NCBI GenBank assembly: GCA_002778195.1
Contig: PCDI01000019.1
Coordinates: forward strand, 1-64,000
Direction of reading: 5' to 3'
DNA length: 64,000 nt
Source: Raffaelea ambrosiae
Lineage: Eukaryota; Ascomycota; Sordariomycetes; Ophiostomatales; Ophiostomataceae
Shown here piece by piece: positions 30,985-41,675 of this stretch. Below the pieces are notes generated by a model. It had not been told where the DNA came from. It worked only from the letters and a program-made list of their open reading frames with translations, and ran no database searches. Position 1 is the first letter of the stretch. Each line of letters starts with the position of its first letter. The position numbers and the translations under genes were made by a program.

Positions 30985-33295
30985 TTTTGGAAATGGTAGG
31001 GAGGGAAATTGTATTTGGATTGGGCCTGTAGTCGTGCACATCGATCTACGTTTTAGAAGGAAACACCCGCAGTGGGCAAAAAAAACAAACAACACCCAGG
31101 GAAATCAAAAGAGCTGCATATGTTGGAAGACACTTTATTTTTTCTTTGCATAATCATTCTGTTCACAAGAAATAAAATTCAATTCAATAAAATAAAAATG
31201 TCGGTACGGGTCGTCCCGTGCAAGCCAAATCAGGAAGGAGCTCTTCCAGGAAGGAGCAGAGGAAGTCCAGCCAAGGAGTGTCCCGGCATCGATCTCCATG
31301 TCCCTCTTCTTTCGGGAAAAATCAAGTACACGTGAGGTTGAGCATGGGGCTGAACGGAGACCGACCATTGGAGAACGTGGCCGCCCGCGACTCCGCACAG
31401 CTCGTTCGGAAATGCTGGCCGACTGTGCCGGCGAGCCTGCGCGGGTGTCTGGAGCTCACCGGGCTCACCTGGCAAGCAGACTGCGGAGCATGGGCCAGCG
31501 GCTTGCATAAGCACCGAATGCGCAGTGGATTTGGAAATGTTTGCCTGTGATTGGGCAAGCGAAGGAGGCGCTCAGGAGACATGGTGCCGGCTACTTGATG
31601 CTCGACGAGCGAAGCCGGGAGGATGTCCTGGTCTCGTGAAAGAGCAGGACAAGGCTTGTCACTGCTTTCCTGGATGCTTGCTGATGTATTTACTTTGTTT
31701 TGTTTTGTTTTGAGCTCTGTTTGCTGTCGTCCCTTCGAATTGGCTGTTCTTTGACGCGAGACTGTGTTGGCAGGGAAGAAAGACGCCCGGCCTTGTGACT
31801 GGATTGTTTTGTTCTTCCGAGATTGACTTGTGGAGTGTGTCGGGTCTCCAGTGTCCGTCTCAGACATAGGACAGAGCAGGAACAGAGCACCCAGCAGATC
31901 AACCCAAAACGCAACACGCTGTCCATTGGTGCCGGGCCCTCTGGGAGTTCCATGGCCGACCGGCCGAAGCACGACCTCCGCTGGCATGATTTTGCCACCA
32001 ATGAGAAGCTGGGCGGCGTGGGTGGCATCGGGCGGCCCCTACACGGAGCTGGCCAAGGCTGTGTTTGCCGGGGACGGCCCCAATCGTACGGGCACAGCGC
32101 CCATCTGGGCAGCCATGCTGTTCGCGGACTGGCACGTCTTCGACATGCACGGCGGCAGTTCTGGTTCGAAGCGGCGGCAGGTGGTCTTGCAGGAGCTGCC
32201 ATTCTTGCGAGCGGAGACGTCAGAGGACTGGTCTTGGAAAGGGTTGGATCCCGTGGAGGTCCGGGTCTGCGAATGGGCGTCTCGGCTTGTTTGGTTTCCG
32301 TCTGCTGGCCATTCTTGCTCGCTTCTGCTATTCTTTCCTGTTTTGCTATCTGATTCTGTTTTGTTTCGGCTTGTTCCGTTTTTTTTCTGGGTTGTTTTCT
32401 TGTTTCTTTTCTTTTCTGTTTGGTTTCTTTTGTTTTCTACCTTGTTGTCTTGAATTGCATCTTCTCTCCTGGCCTCTTGTCTCTCGTTTCCTTCTCGTCC
32501 ACCCCTGCACGTAGTCCAATCTTAGAAAGATCGAGAACCCATCCTCGCCCCTCACCAGATCATGAGATCCAAGCTTCTCCGGCTCCTTCAACGAAAACGG
32601 CTCTCCAGATCTAGATCCAGAATCTCGTCTACGCAGCAGACAAGGCAACTTACACAACGGTTCGTCCATTCCCCACAAGGATGTACTCCACAGTCCGGAA
32701 TCCCATTTCCAGAAAAAGCAGTTCCAGCCGCGATAGCTGGTCTGGGGCGTCCTACTTTTTATCGTCTCGTGCATGCCGTCATAAGTCAGGCGAGCTCTTG
32801 GGGGGAGGACAAGGTCCAACCAAACCAAAAAAAAAAAAAAAAAAAAAAAAACGGTTCCCCGCTCAACCCACAGTAGGTATTTCCTTTGCATTTCCTGGGA
32901 ACTTGGATCCCGAAGAACGGAGGTCCAGACGACCAGGAACTGCCTGACAAATGACAATAGAAAAAAAAGGGAAACAGCAAAGAACATGACCAAAAAACCA
33001 CCGACCCAGAAGGCCAAAAAGAGCCACAAAAAACATCCACCCCCGCTCGGAATCTGATCCGGTCAGATCCGTGGCTTTTCCGCAGGGCCGAGTATCGCTT
33101 GGAGCTACTCTGGTAGACGGCGCTCAAGCGGTTCGTTAGGTAACGCGTAGGAACGAGCCCTTTTGTCTTCAAAACACTGAGCTCGGCAAACTTGTTCCAC
33201 CTTGTCATCCCCTTGTCAACCCAGCATTGCAACTGCACAAGAGACTGCAAACAAGACACCAGACACCTGTTGAAGCAGTGAATTCGTAAACGAAA
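30985..33295. other. Intergenic spacer (2.3 kb) with a possible gene fragment
   Basis: The left end holds a polyadenylation-like AATAAAATTC...AATAAAATAAAAATG stretch (31170-31200). A 25-base A run lies at about 32826-32850. The block 31951-32250 looks like a broken coding fragment and is listed separately. The remainder shows nothing I can name. Confidence 0.55.
31951..32250 (+). pseudogene. Possible frameshifted gene fragment, unrecognised
   Basis: An ATG at 31951 gives a protein-like start (MADRPKHDLRWHDFATNEKL). About 24 codons on, a one-base shift is needed to continue in a frame that reads PYTELAKAVFAGDGPNRT and then WAAMLFADWHVFDMHGG. Composition changes to low quality after about 32250. 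I do not recognise the family. It could equally be chance in GC-rich DNA. Confidence 0.2.
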
Positions 33296-35203
33296 ATGGC
33301 AGCTACGTACCAGTCAAAGGCCCTGGAGGGTGTAAGTCTCGCATTGGAGCGCGGAGGAGCGCGGAGGAGCTGTCGTGCGATGGATGCTAACGTCGGGGAA
33401 ACAGCTCAAGAACAAGAGCCTGTTTATCCAGGATGCCTTTATTGGCGGCGAATGGGTCAAGAAGACCAAGACCTTTCCAGTTTACGGTATGTTTTTTTAT
33501 GGATTTTTTACGCCTGTTTTCTTGTCTCATTTGCTTTCTTGTCTTGTTGCTTTCTTGTCTTGTTGCTTTCTTGTCTCGTTGCTTTCTTGTCTCGTTGCTT
33601 TCTTGTCTCGTTGCGTTTTTGTTCATCATGACTGACGCCGCCTGCTGACCAACAGAACCGTCAACCGGGACGGTCCTCGGAAATGTGGCCGACTGCACGC
33701 TTGAGGACTTCAACAAGGCCGTCGAGAGTGCATACGAGGCCCAGCCCAAGTTCTACGAGAGCACGACAGGCACTGTGCGCGGAGCGCTGCTGCGCAAGTG
33801 GAACGACCTGATTCTGGCCAATGCCGATGACCGTAAGTGAGAAGAGAAGAAAACAGGAAAACGAAGTGAGAAAGGAAAAGAAAGAAACAGGAATTCGAGC
33901 GAAGCGAGGGAAAAGAAAAAGGACACAAAAATCGAGCGAAGCGAGGGGAAAGAAATCGAGCGAAGCGAGGAAAGAAAAAAAAAAAAAAAGCTAACTCTTT
34001 CCAGTCGCGACAATCCTCTCCCTCGAGAACGGCAAGACGTTTGGCGAGGCCCGCGGCGAGGTCCTGTATGCAGCCAGCTTCATCGCGTGGTTTGCCGAGG
34101 AGGCGACGCGCACGTACGGCGTGACGATCCCGTCGTCGACACCGCACACGACGCTGATGACGGTCAAGGAGCCGATCGGGGTGTGCGGGATCATCACGCC
34201 GTGGAACTTCCCGGCAGCCATGATCACGCGCAAGGTGGGCCCGGCGCTGGCGGCGGGCTGTGCGGTGGTGATCAAGCCGCCGAGCGAGACGCCGTACTCG
34301 TGCCTGGCGCTGGCGCAGCTGGCCGTGGAGGCCGGGCTGCCGGCGCAGCTGATCCAGGTGTGCCCGACGCGGGACCGGGCGGCGGCGACGAGCCTGGCGA
34401 CGCACCCGCTGGTGCGCAAGATCAGCTTCACGGGGTCGACGGGGGTGGGCAAGCTGCTGGCCAAGGCGGCGACGGGCACGCTCAAGAAGGTGAGCCTGGA
34501 GCTGGGCGGCAACGCGCCGTTCATCGTGTTTGACGACGCGGACGTGGACCAGGCGGTGGAGGGCGCCATGTTCTGCAAGTTCCGGTGCTCGGGCCAGACG
34601 TGCGTGTGCGCCAACCGGCTGTACGTGCAAAAGGGCATCGCGCCGGCCTTTACGGCCAAGCTGGTGGCGCGCGTGGCCGCCCTGCGCATGGGCGCCGGCC
34701 TGGACGCGGCCACGACGCAGGGCCCGCTGGTGAACCAGGCGGCGGTGGCCAAGGTGGCGGAGCACGTGGCGGACGCCGTGGCCAAGGGCGCCAAGGTGGA
34801 GACGGGCGGCGCGGCGCCGGGCGCGGACACCACGTCGGGCTTCTTCTTCGCGCCGACGGTGCTGTCCGGGGTGACATCGGCCATGACGGTGGCGCGCGAG
34901 GAGACGTTTGGCCCGCTGGCGCCGGTGTTCCAGTTTGAGACGGAGGCGGAGGCGCTGGCGCTGGCCAACGCGACCGAGTTTGGCCTGGCGGGCTACTTCT
35001 TCTCGCGCGACGTCAGCCGGGCGCTGCGGTTTGCCAAGAAGCTGCAGGTGGGCATGGTGGGCGTCAACACGGGCAAGATCAGCGCGGCCGAGGCGCCGTT
35101 TGGCGGCGTCAAGGAGAGCGGATACGGCAAGGAGGGCAGTCTGTACGGCATGGACGAGTACCAGGTGACGAAGAGCATCACGATTGGCAACCTGGATGCG
35201 TAG
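33296..35203 (+). CDS. Aldehyde dehydrogenase, succinate-semialdehyde dehydrogenase type
   Basis: NAD(P)-dependent oxidation of succinate semialdehyde to succinate, the last step of the GABA shunt. 497 aa from four exons: 33296-33331, 33405-33486, 33656-33832 and 34005-35203. ITPWNFPAAMITRK and KPPSETPYS form the cofactor site. LELGGNAPFIVFDDAD carries the general base Glu263, and SGQTCVCANR carries the nucleophile Cys298. GKISAAEAPFGGVKESGYGKEG is the SSADH-type C-terminal signature. There is no clear mitochondrial leader with this short first exon, so it may be cytosolic. The third intron contains three GAGCGAAGCGAG copies and the second is a string of CTTGTCTCGTTG-like repeats. Related semialdehydes are possible substrates. 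Confidence 0.9.
33535..33620. repeat. Tandem repeat in an intron (about 15-bp unit)
   Basis: Four to five tandem copies of TTGTCT(T/C)GTTGCTTTC fill the second intron of the aldehyde dehydrogenase gene. Confidence 0.85.
33897..33969 (+). repeat. Three GAGCGAAGCGAG motifs in an intron
   Basis: Exact copies at 33897-33908, 33934-33945 and 33958-33969 in the third intron of the aldehyde dehydrogenase gene, separated by GGAAAGAAA-type purine spacers. Confidence 0.85.
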
Positions 35204-35911
35204 GGGGGGCAGGATGACGCAGCCATGGAACCGGACGTTGCCATGAGCCTGAAATTGCAAATGCCGAGGCGGCTTGAGAAAGAAATCAGAAAAGTCAAAA
35301 ATCAGACAAAAGTCAGACAACGAAAACAGAACGAACGTGATGCCGAGACCAGTTTGTAAGCAAAGGAACCAGTCAGGACCCGCTAGGACCAGTTATGACC
35401 AGTGTGTGGGAATTCTAGTAGTCGAAGACGTGTCAGTTGAAGCAGTCTATTTTGGCCTTTTTTTATCAAACTCGTTCACCAATGTTGAGTTTTCTTTCCT
35501 CGCTTTGCTCGTTTGTTCTTTCCTCGCTTTGCTCGTTTGTTCTTTCCTCGCTTTGCTCGTTTGTTCTTTCCTCGCTTGCTCGTTTTTCTTTCCTCGCTTT
35601 GCTCGATTTCTCCTCGCTTCGCTCGTTTGTTATCGACTATTTTCCTAATTAATATCCCCTTCCCCATGTCGTTATCTCATTTCTTTCCGTTGCTTAAGCA
35701 AGCCATTCAGCCGTCAGCTTTCCCACAATACACACAAATTCCTGTTTTCATTTCGAATTCTTCCATACCCGCATAAGCAAAAGAACAACGGCACAATGGA
35801 CATAAACAGCGAACCAAGACACTTTCTCGCGTTGGGTGGCCCCAGAGACAGCTTCCACAGAGACAGCTCATCTTTGGCCGTTTGTGAAATCTGCCCACAG
35901 CACGGCCAACA
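35204..35911. other. Intergenic spacer with CTCGCTTTGCTCG array
   Basis: No gene. Between about 35502 and 35625 lies a tandem array of about 23-26 bp units, TTTCCTCGCTTTGCTCGTTTG, mostly with CTTTGCTC; the last copy is exact CTCGCTTCGCTC (35613-35624). The right part should hold the promoter of the GH3 gene. Confidence 0.75.
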
Positions 35912-38733
35912 ATGGCTCCCAATCGATTTCGCGCCATGGTGGCAGCCTTGCCGCTGGCCATGTCCGCTGTGGCTGCCATGACCTACCCGGACTGTGTTCG
36001 TGGTCCTCTGGCCAACAATACCGTATGCAATCCCGAGGCGGCCCCGGCCGAGCGGGCAGCTGCCTTGGTCCAGGCCATGACGATGGACGAGAAGCTGGTC
36101 AACCTGGTCAAGTATGGCATCCGTCCAGTTCCACACCAACCATATTGACTGGTCACTCACTCACACACACCCGCACTTCGCAGCACAAGCCCGGGGGCTC
36201 CTCGACTCGGCCTGCCCGCATACGAGTGGTGGAGCGAGGCGCTGCACGGCGTGGCCGGCTCGCCCGGGGTCCGTTTCAATCGATCGGCCAGCTCAGACGG
36301 GGAGCCGGCCGAGTTTGCGTATGCCACGTCGTTTGCGAGCCCGATCACGCTGTCGGCGGCCTTTGACGATGACCTGGTGGAGCGCGTGGCGACAGTGATC
36401 AGCACAGAGGCGAGGGCGTTTAGCAATGGAGGCCATGCCGGGCTGGACTTTTGGACGCCCAATATCAATCCGTACAAGGATCCACGATGGGGAAGGGGAG
36501 CCGAGGTAAGGAAAGAAGAAAGAAGAAAGAAGAAAGAAGGAAATATGGAGCGAGGCGAGGACAAAAAAAAAGAAATCGAGCGAAGCGAGGAAAAAAAGAA
36601 ACTAACAAAACAGACCCCCGGAGAAGATCCGGTCCGGATCAAAGGATACGTCAAGGCTCTGATCCGAGGCCTCGAAGGGCCGTACCGGGCATCCCACACC
36701 GGGGCGTCCAACGGCACATCCTCCGTCCGCCGAGTTGTGGCCACGTGCAAACACTTTGCGGCCTACGACCTCGAGCGCTGGAACGGCACGACGCGCTACG
36801 GCTTCGACGCCGTCGTCTCGCTCCAGGACCTGTCCGAGTACTACCTGCCGCCGTTCCAGCAGTGTGCCCGCGACTCGCGCGTCGGCTCCGTCATGTGCTC
36901 GTACAACTCGGTCAACGGCACGCCGGCATGTGCCAACACGTATCTGATGACCGACATTCTGCGCGAGCACTGGGGATGGACCGACGAGAACCAGTACATT
37001 ACCAGCGACTGCAATGCCATCATGAGTACGTTCTTTCCTCGCATCCTTTCCTTGTTTCGTCGCTTCGCTCGACTTTTCTTTTTTTTTGTCCTCGCTTCGC
37101 TCGATTTTTCTTTTTTGGTCCTCGCTTCGCTCGATTCTTCCTTCTTTCTTTTTCTTTTTTTGTCCTCGCTTCGCTCGATTTTTCTTTTTTTTGTCCTCGC
37201 TTCGCTCGTTCTTCTTCTAACCTTCTAGACTTCAACCATGAACACAAGTTCAGCCCAGACGCTGCCCATGCCGCCGCCTCGGCCTACTCGGCCGGCACCG
37301 ACTCCGTCTGCGAAGTCCCGGGCTACGAGGCCACCGCCGTCCGCACGGCTTTCAACCAGTCGCTGCTCTCGCCCGCCACCGTCGACCGGGCTCTCGCCCG
37401 CCAGTACGAAGGCCTCGTCCGCGCCGGCTACTTCGACCCGCCCAACTCGTCGGCCTACCGTGCCCTCTCCTGGAAGGACGTCGACACGCCGCTGGCCCGC
37501 CGCCTGGCCCGGCAGTCGGCTGCCGACGGCCTGGTGCTCAAAAAGAACGACGGCGGCCGGCTGCCCCTCGACCTGCGCAGCGGCAACAAGAGCGTGGCCC
37601 TCGTGGGCTTCTGGGCCGACCAGGGCCACCAGATGCTCGGCGGCTACAGCGGCACGCCTCCCTTTGTCCGCAGCCCGCTGGACGCCGCCAAGCGCCGCAA
37701 CCTGACGTGCTACTATGGCGGCGATGGCGCGCCGGTCAGCCCGCCTGCCGCTTCCACGGACACGTGGACGGCCCCGGCGCTGGCGGCCGCCCGCAAGGCC
37801 GACGTGGTCGTCTACTTTGGCGGCAACGATCTGAGCATCGAGGCCGAAGACCGCGACCGCACCAGCGTGGCCTGGCCCCCGGCCCAGCTGGACCTGATCG
37901 CGGCCCTGGCCGCGCTGGGCAAGCCCACCGTCGTCGTCCAGCTCGGCGACCAGAACGACGACACGCCGCTGCTGCGCAACGCCAACGTCAGCGCCATCCT
38001 GTCGGCCGGCTTTCCGGGCCAGGACGGCGGCACGGCCGTGTGGGACGTGCTCACCGGCCGGCTCGCCCCCGCCGGCCGCTTGCCCGTGACGCAGTACCCG
38101 GCGGCCTACGTCGACGCCGTGCCCATGACCGACATGGCCCTGCGGCCCGGCCCCGGCAACCCGGGCCGGACGTACCGGTGGTTCGAGCACGCCGTGCTGC
38201 CTTTTGGCCACGGCCTGCACTACACCCCCTTTTCGGCCACGATCTCGGCCACGATCCCGGCCAACCAGACGACTGCTCTCGGGCGGCGCGCACGCTCGTA
38301 CGAGTATTCCATTGCCGACCTGGTGGCGGGTTGTAAGACGGTCGCCTACAAAGACCTCTGTCCGTGGGCCGACGTGTCCGTGGCCGTGGCCAACCGGGGC
38401 AACACGACGCGCGCAACGTCCGACTTTGTGGCTCTGCTGTTTGTCGGCGGCGAGCACGGGCCGGCGCCGCACCCGATCAAGACGCTGGTGGCGTACCGGC
38501 GGCTGCGCCGGATTGGTCCGGGCCGCACGCGGACGGCGCGTCTGCCGCTGACGCTGGGCTCGCTGGCGCGGACCGACGCCTCGGGCAATCTGGTGCTGTA
38601 TCCGGGGAACTACACGCTCCTGCTGGACGAGCCGACGCAGAGCCAGCAGACGTTTGCATTGACGGGCGAGGCCGTGGTTCTGGATCACTTTCCGCAGCCG
38701 GGGAACAATACCAACAGACGGGTGACAGGATGA
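35912..38733 (+). CDS. Secreted glycoside hydrolase family 3, beta-xylosidase type
   Basis: Exo-acting enzyme, likely releasing xylose from xylo-oligosaccharides. 812 aa from four exons: 35912-36111, 36184-36505, 36614-37025 and 37229-38733. A signal peptide is visible (MAPNRFRAMVAALPLAMSAVAA region, residues 1-22). LGLPAYEWWSEALHGV and FWTPNINPYKDPRWGRG are typical of fungal GH3 xylosidases. The nucleophile is Asp306 in YITSDCNAI, six codons before the third intron. The second catalytic region includes GNDLSIEAEDRDR. Many N-x-S/T sites fit secretion. Introns 2 and 3 carry GAGCGAAGCGAG or its complement, with four exact copies in intron 3. A sugar transporter lies about 9 kb upstream. Arabinosidase activity is possible, as some members are bifunctional. 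Confidence 0.9.
36578..36589 (+). repeat. GAGCGAAGCGAG intronic motif
   Basis: Exact copy in intron 2 of the GH3 gene, downstream of a GAAGAAAGAAGAAAG tract and a degenerate GGAGCGAGGCGAGG copy at about 36548. Confidence 0.85.
37055..37210 (+). repeat. Intronic minisatellite of CTCGCTTCGCTC units
   Basis: Five units of roughly 30-45 bp in intron 3 of the GH3 gene. Exact CTCGCTTCGCTC occurs at 37091-37102, 37121-37132, 37165-37176 and 37196-37207, with a variant (GTCGCTTCGCTCG) near 37059. The units are joined by T-rich spacers TTTTTCTTTTTTTGTC. Confidence 0.9.
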
Positions 38734-38935
38734 CAGAGAAGGATTTGACAAATGTAGTATTCAGAGAGAATTGATCGAAAAGGAGACGAACAAGAGAATT
38801 CGTGTGAACTGGCAATGTCAATACGCAAAAGACGGAAAGACGGAAAGACAGAAAGTGATTCGTCGTGATCAACGTGAAAATTCATCCTTCCATACTACGC
38901 CGCATCTTTGTCTTCTCCTCCTTCTCACGTCTGTC

Positions 38936-39634
38936 TCATGGATCCCGGATAACTACTGCCTCCTTCACAAAAAGCCCCTCCACGGCCGCCTTGACCATGA
39001 ACCGGCCCGCGCTCGCCACGCTCACGCTGTCCATCAGACCCATCCCGACACCGCTGCTGCCCAGCGTCTGCACGTCCTTGGCCTTGGTTGTCGGCTCGTC
39101 CTGCTTCGGGTCGTCAAAGACCAGCCGCACCGCCCGCACCAGCGTAAAGTCCAGCCCCGTCGTCCGGGTCTGCTTGTCGACCTGCTCGTGGTCCGCGAGC
39201 GCGTACTTGACGGCGCTCCACTTCATAAACGCCTTGGACAGCAGCGGCAGGTTGTCCCAGGAGTCGCCGACCCCCGCCGTGGACATGATCACCACGCGGT
39301 TCGTCTGGCCCTTCTCCTCGAGGACCGCGCACAGAGTGGCGCAGGCGGTGGGCAAAAAGTGCTGGGACGGGTCGTCTGGGGTCGGCCCGCCCGACTTGCG
39401 GCTCGAGTTCAGGGTGACCAGGACGGCCGCGGGCTTCAATTCGGGTGCTGCGGTAAGAGCAGACTGGACGTCGGACTTGGACAGGACCGAGCCGGCGACA
39501 ATGGTGAGGCCGTCGCGCGGAGCGAGCTTATCCGGGCCGCGGACGAGAGCGACGGCCGTGTGGCCGTTGGCGAGGAGTTCGGAGACGACGTGCTGGCCGG
39601 TCCGGCCCGTGGCGCCGAGGAGGAAAAAATGCAT
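38936..39634 (-). CDS. NAD(P)-binding NmrA-like protein
   Basis: A single-exon protein of 232 aa. The N-terminus MHFFLLGATGRTGQHVV is the Gly-rich nucleotide-binding loop (GATGRTGQ, residues 7-14) of atypical short-chain dehydrogenases with an NAD(P)H-binding (NmrA/YwnB-like) fold. VVIMSTAGVGDSW lies where these proteins have a Ser in place of an active-site Tyr, so it may act as a redox sensor or a reductase. It is convergent with the GH3 gene; its stop lies 202 bases from the GH3 stop. The leader region upstream (39741-39801) carries two GAGCGAAGCGAG copies. Substrate unknown. Confidence 0.8.
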   Translation of the reverse strand: MHFFLLGATGRTGQHVVSELLANGHTAVALVRGPDKLAPRDGLTIVAGSVLSKSDVQSALTAAPELKPAAVLVTLNSSRKSGGPTPDDPSQHFLPTACATLCAVLEEKGQTNRVVIMSTAGVGDSWDNLPLLSKAFMKWSAVKYALADHEQVDKQTRTTGLDFTLVRAVRLVFDDPKQDEPTTKAKDVQTLGSSGVGMGLMDSVSVASAGRFMVKAAVEGLFVKEAVVIRDP

Positions 39635-40651
39635 GGTGGATGGGGGGAAGCTTTGCCCAGGTTTCTTGTGGTTGTATGCGAGACGAAGAGAGCTTCACGA
39701 GAGGAAGCGCGCGACGTGGGGAAACCAAGCAAACTTATACGAGCGAAGCGAGGAAAGAAAGAACCAAAAAGAGCAAGAAAAGGAAAAACGAGCGAAGCGA
39801 GCAAGAAAACCATCACAAGACGGAACTTCACAGAAGCCGACGAGCGAGCAAAACGGGAAGGCACCAAGAACATACACCGATGACGTGTGTCTGATGGGAC
39901 ATCGCTCTTTCCTGTGAGAACTGCATGTGGAGACACCCCGCGGGCTTCCAGCCGCTGATTGGCTTGTTCGGTACGCATACTGAATGCGGGAAAGGCGGGC
40001 GTCTGAGCCTTATGGCACGAGCCCCTGTAAGATCCTTAAACGATCCAGCCTTGATGGCCCTGGAGCCAATCATTTTACAAGGCCCACGTCGCGGTGGACC
40101 TCGCCCTCGGCTCGGGACCAGGCCAGCCTCCCAACGTGCGGTGTAATTTTATTCTCGTTGCCTTCTTGTCTAGTGAAAAAAGACATTTCATCGTCCCTCT
40201 TCGGAGAGGCAAGAGATGTACCGAGTCATTGCTTGGTCATCCTCGGCGGTCTCAATCCTCACCTCGACAAGGTGGACCTCACTTTACGTTTCCTTCGGCG
40301 TTCACCAGAGTCCGAGGATCCCCTCTGCCGTTGACGCCAGCTCATCTCCTTCGGTATTTGGCCATTGGCAGAAGATCCAGTTCTGCAAGCATGCATAGAC
40401 AAGATGCTACCCCGAGGGGATCTGCATACATGAGCTTGGTAAGCTGTATGCGAGTCGATAACACAAGTCCTGCGGATACAAGCCAATTTCCAGCAACCTA
40501 CGCGATTGTCGGCCATTCCTGGCTCCGTTCCAGACCAGACCCATTGTATCCATTGTATAAATACCCGGCAGCGACCCCATCTCTGTCCTCACCTCTCCAA
40601 GACCAATCATCCAAAGCCATACTGCCCAACGAGAGCTCCCAGTTTCGTCCC
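39635..40651. promoter_or_regulatory. Divergent promoter region with two GAGCGAAGCGAG motifs and a TATA box
   Basis: About 1 kb between the NmrA-like gene and the GST gene. Exact motif copies lie at 39741-39752 and 39790-39801, about 110-165 bases upstream of the NmrA-like start, either in an unrecognised 5' UTR intron or in promoter DNA. TATAAATA at 40556-40563 serves the GST gene. The remainder shows nothing I can name. Confidence 0.6.
40556..40563 (+). promoter_or_regulatory. TATA box of the GST gene
   Basis: TATAAATA, 96 bases before the upstream ATG (40652) and 153 before the second ATG (40709). Its position suits use of either start. Confidence 0.55.
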
Positions 40652-41443
40652 ATGTCGAGGATCCTCAACAGCCCTAGATTTGTCTCGACACTGCTCCACC
40701 CGTCAAGAATGCCTGCTTTCACTCTGTACGGCGCTCGCGGCTCGACTAACACGGACCGTGTCCGCCTGACTCTTGCCGAGGGCGGCTTCACCGACTACGA
40801 CGTCGTGCTTCTCAACCTGCCAAAGGGCGAGCAAAAGGTGTGTGAACGGCCCCTCTGGGCTTCTCTCCGACCGTCGTACCTTGCTAACCCTCTCTTGCAG
40901 TCGGAAGAACACCTGAAACGTCACCCGTGGGGCAAAGTGCCCGCTGTCACGTTTCCCAACGGCTTCACTCTCTACGAGAGCCGCGCCATCTGCCAGTACC
41001 TGGCCAACAAGTACTCGTTCCCGCTCCTCCCCCCAGACTCGGACACCGAGGCGAGGGCCCTCTTTGACCAGGCCCAGTCGGCCGAGACGAACTACTTTGC
41101 CGACCCGGCCGGCCGGATCGCCTTTGAGAAATTTGTCAAGAAATTCATCGGGCTGCCGACCGACGAGGCCGCCTTGTCAGCCGCTCTGAAGTCGCTCGAG
41201 GCGTTCTTGGACGTCGCCGAGCGGCTCTTGCGGAGCCAAGACTACATGGCCGGGCCGAGCTTTACGCTGGTGGACATCTACTACATCCCGCTGATCCAGA
41301 GGCTGTTTGCGTGCGGGTACACCGACGTCGTCCTCGGCCGGCCAGCCGTGCGTGCTTGGTGGGACCGGTGCATCAGCCGGCCAGCCATACAAAAGCTGCT
41401 GGCCGCAGACAAGGAGGCTGCAGCTGCCGCTGCACGTACATAG
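40652..41443 (+). CDS. Glutathione S-transferase
   Basis: Conjugates glutathione to electrophiles. Exons 40652-40837 and 40901-41443 give 242 aa. A second in-frame ATG at 40709 gives 223 aa and starts exactly at the usual GST N-terminus (MPAFTLYGARGSTNTDRVRL). The 19 extra residues (MSRILNSPRFVSTLLHPSR) are basic and hydroxylated without acidic residues, so they could be a mitochondrial targeting sequence. HPWGKVPAVTF and TLYESRAICQYLA form the thioredoxin-fold glutathione site. The C-terminal helical domain has SFTLVDIYYIPLI. The 63-base intron is a multiple of three and stop-free, so retention would add 21 residues; QKSEEHLKRHPWGK across the junction supports splicing. It is likely a phi/EF1B-gamma-like fungal GST. 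Confidence 0.85.
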   Translation: MSRILNSPRFVSTLLHPSRMPAFTLYGARGSTNTDRVRLTLAEGGFTDYDVVLLNLPKGEQKVCERPLWASLRPSYLANPLLQSEEHLKRHPWGKVPAVTFPNGFTLYESRAICQYLANKYSFPLLPPDSDTEARALFDQAQSAETNYFADPAGRIAFEKFVKKFIGLPTDEAALSAALKSLEAFLDVAERLLRSQDYMAGPSFTLVDIYYIPLIQRLFACGYTDVVLGRPAVRAWWDRCISRPAIQKLLAADKEAAAAAART

Positions 41444-41675
41444 GGCAGTAGATAATAGCATTCAAATCAGTGGGATGTTGGCGAGACCTTTTTTTCGCCG
41501 AGATGATGGAGACACCTCACGTTCTCAGCGTGCAGGAGAATGGGAACCAAGTATAATTAGATTGAAAAAGATGGCAGCGGATTCATGGGTATAAAATGTC
41601 TAGACTGGGAAGAACGATAGAAACAAAAAGATAAAAAAGAAAGGGAAAGGGAAACACGCAAATTAGCCCACCCCG

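Noticed and set aside
33710..35320. 536-aa open frame on the minus strand
   Set aside because: Antisense of the aldehyde dehydrogenase; Arg/His-rich shadow composition.
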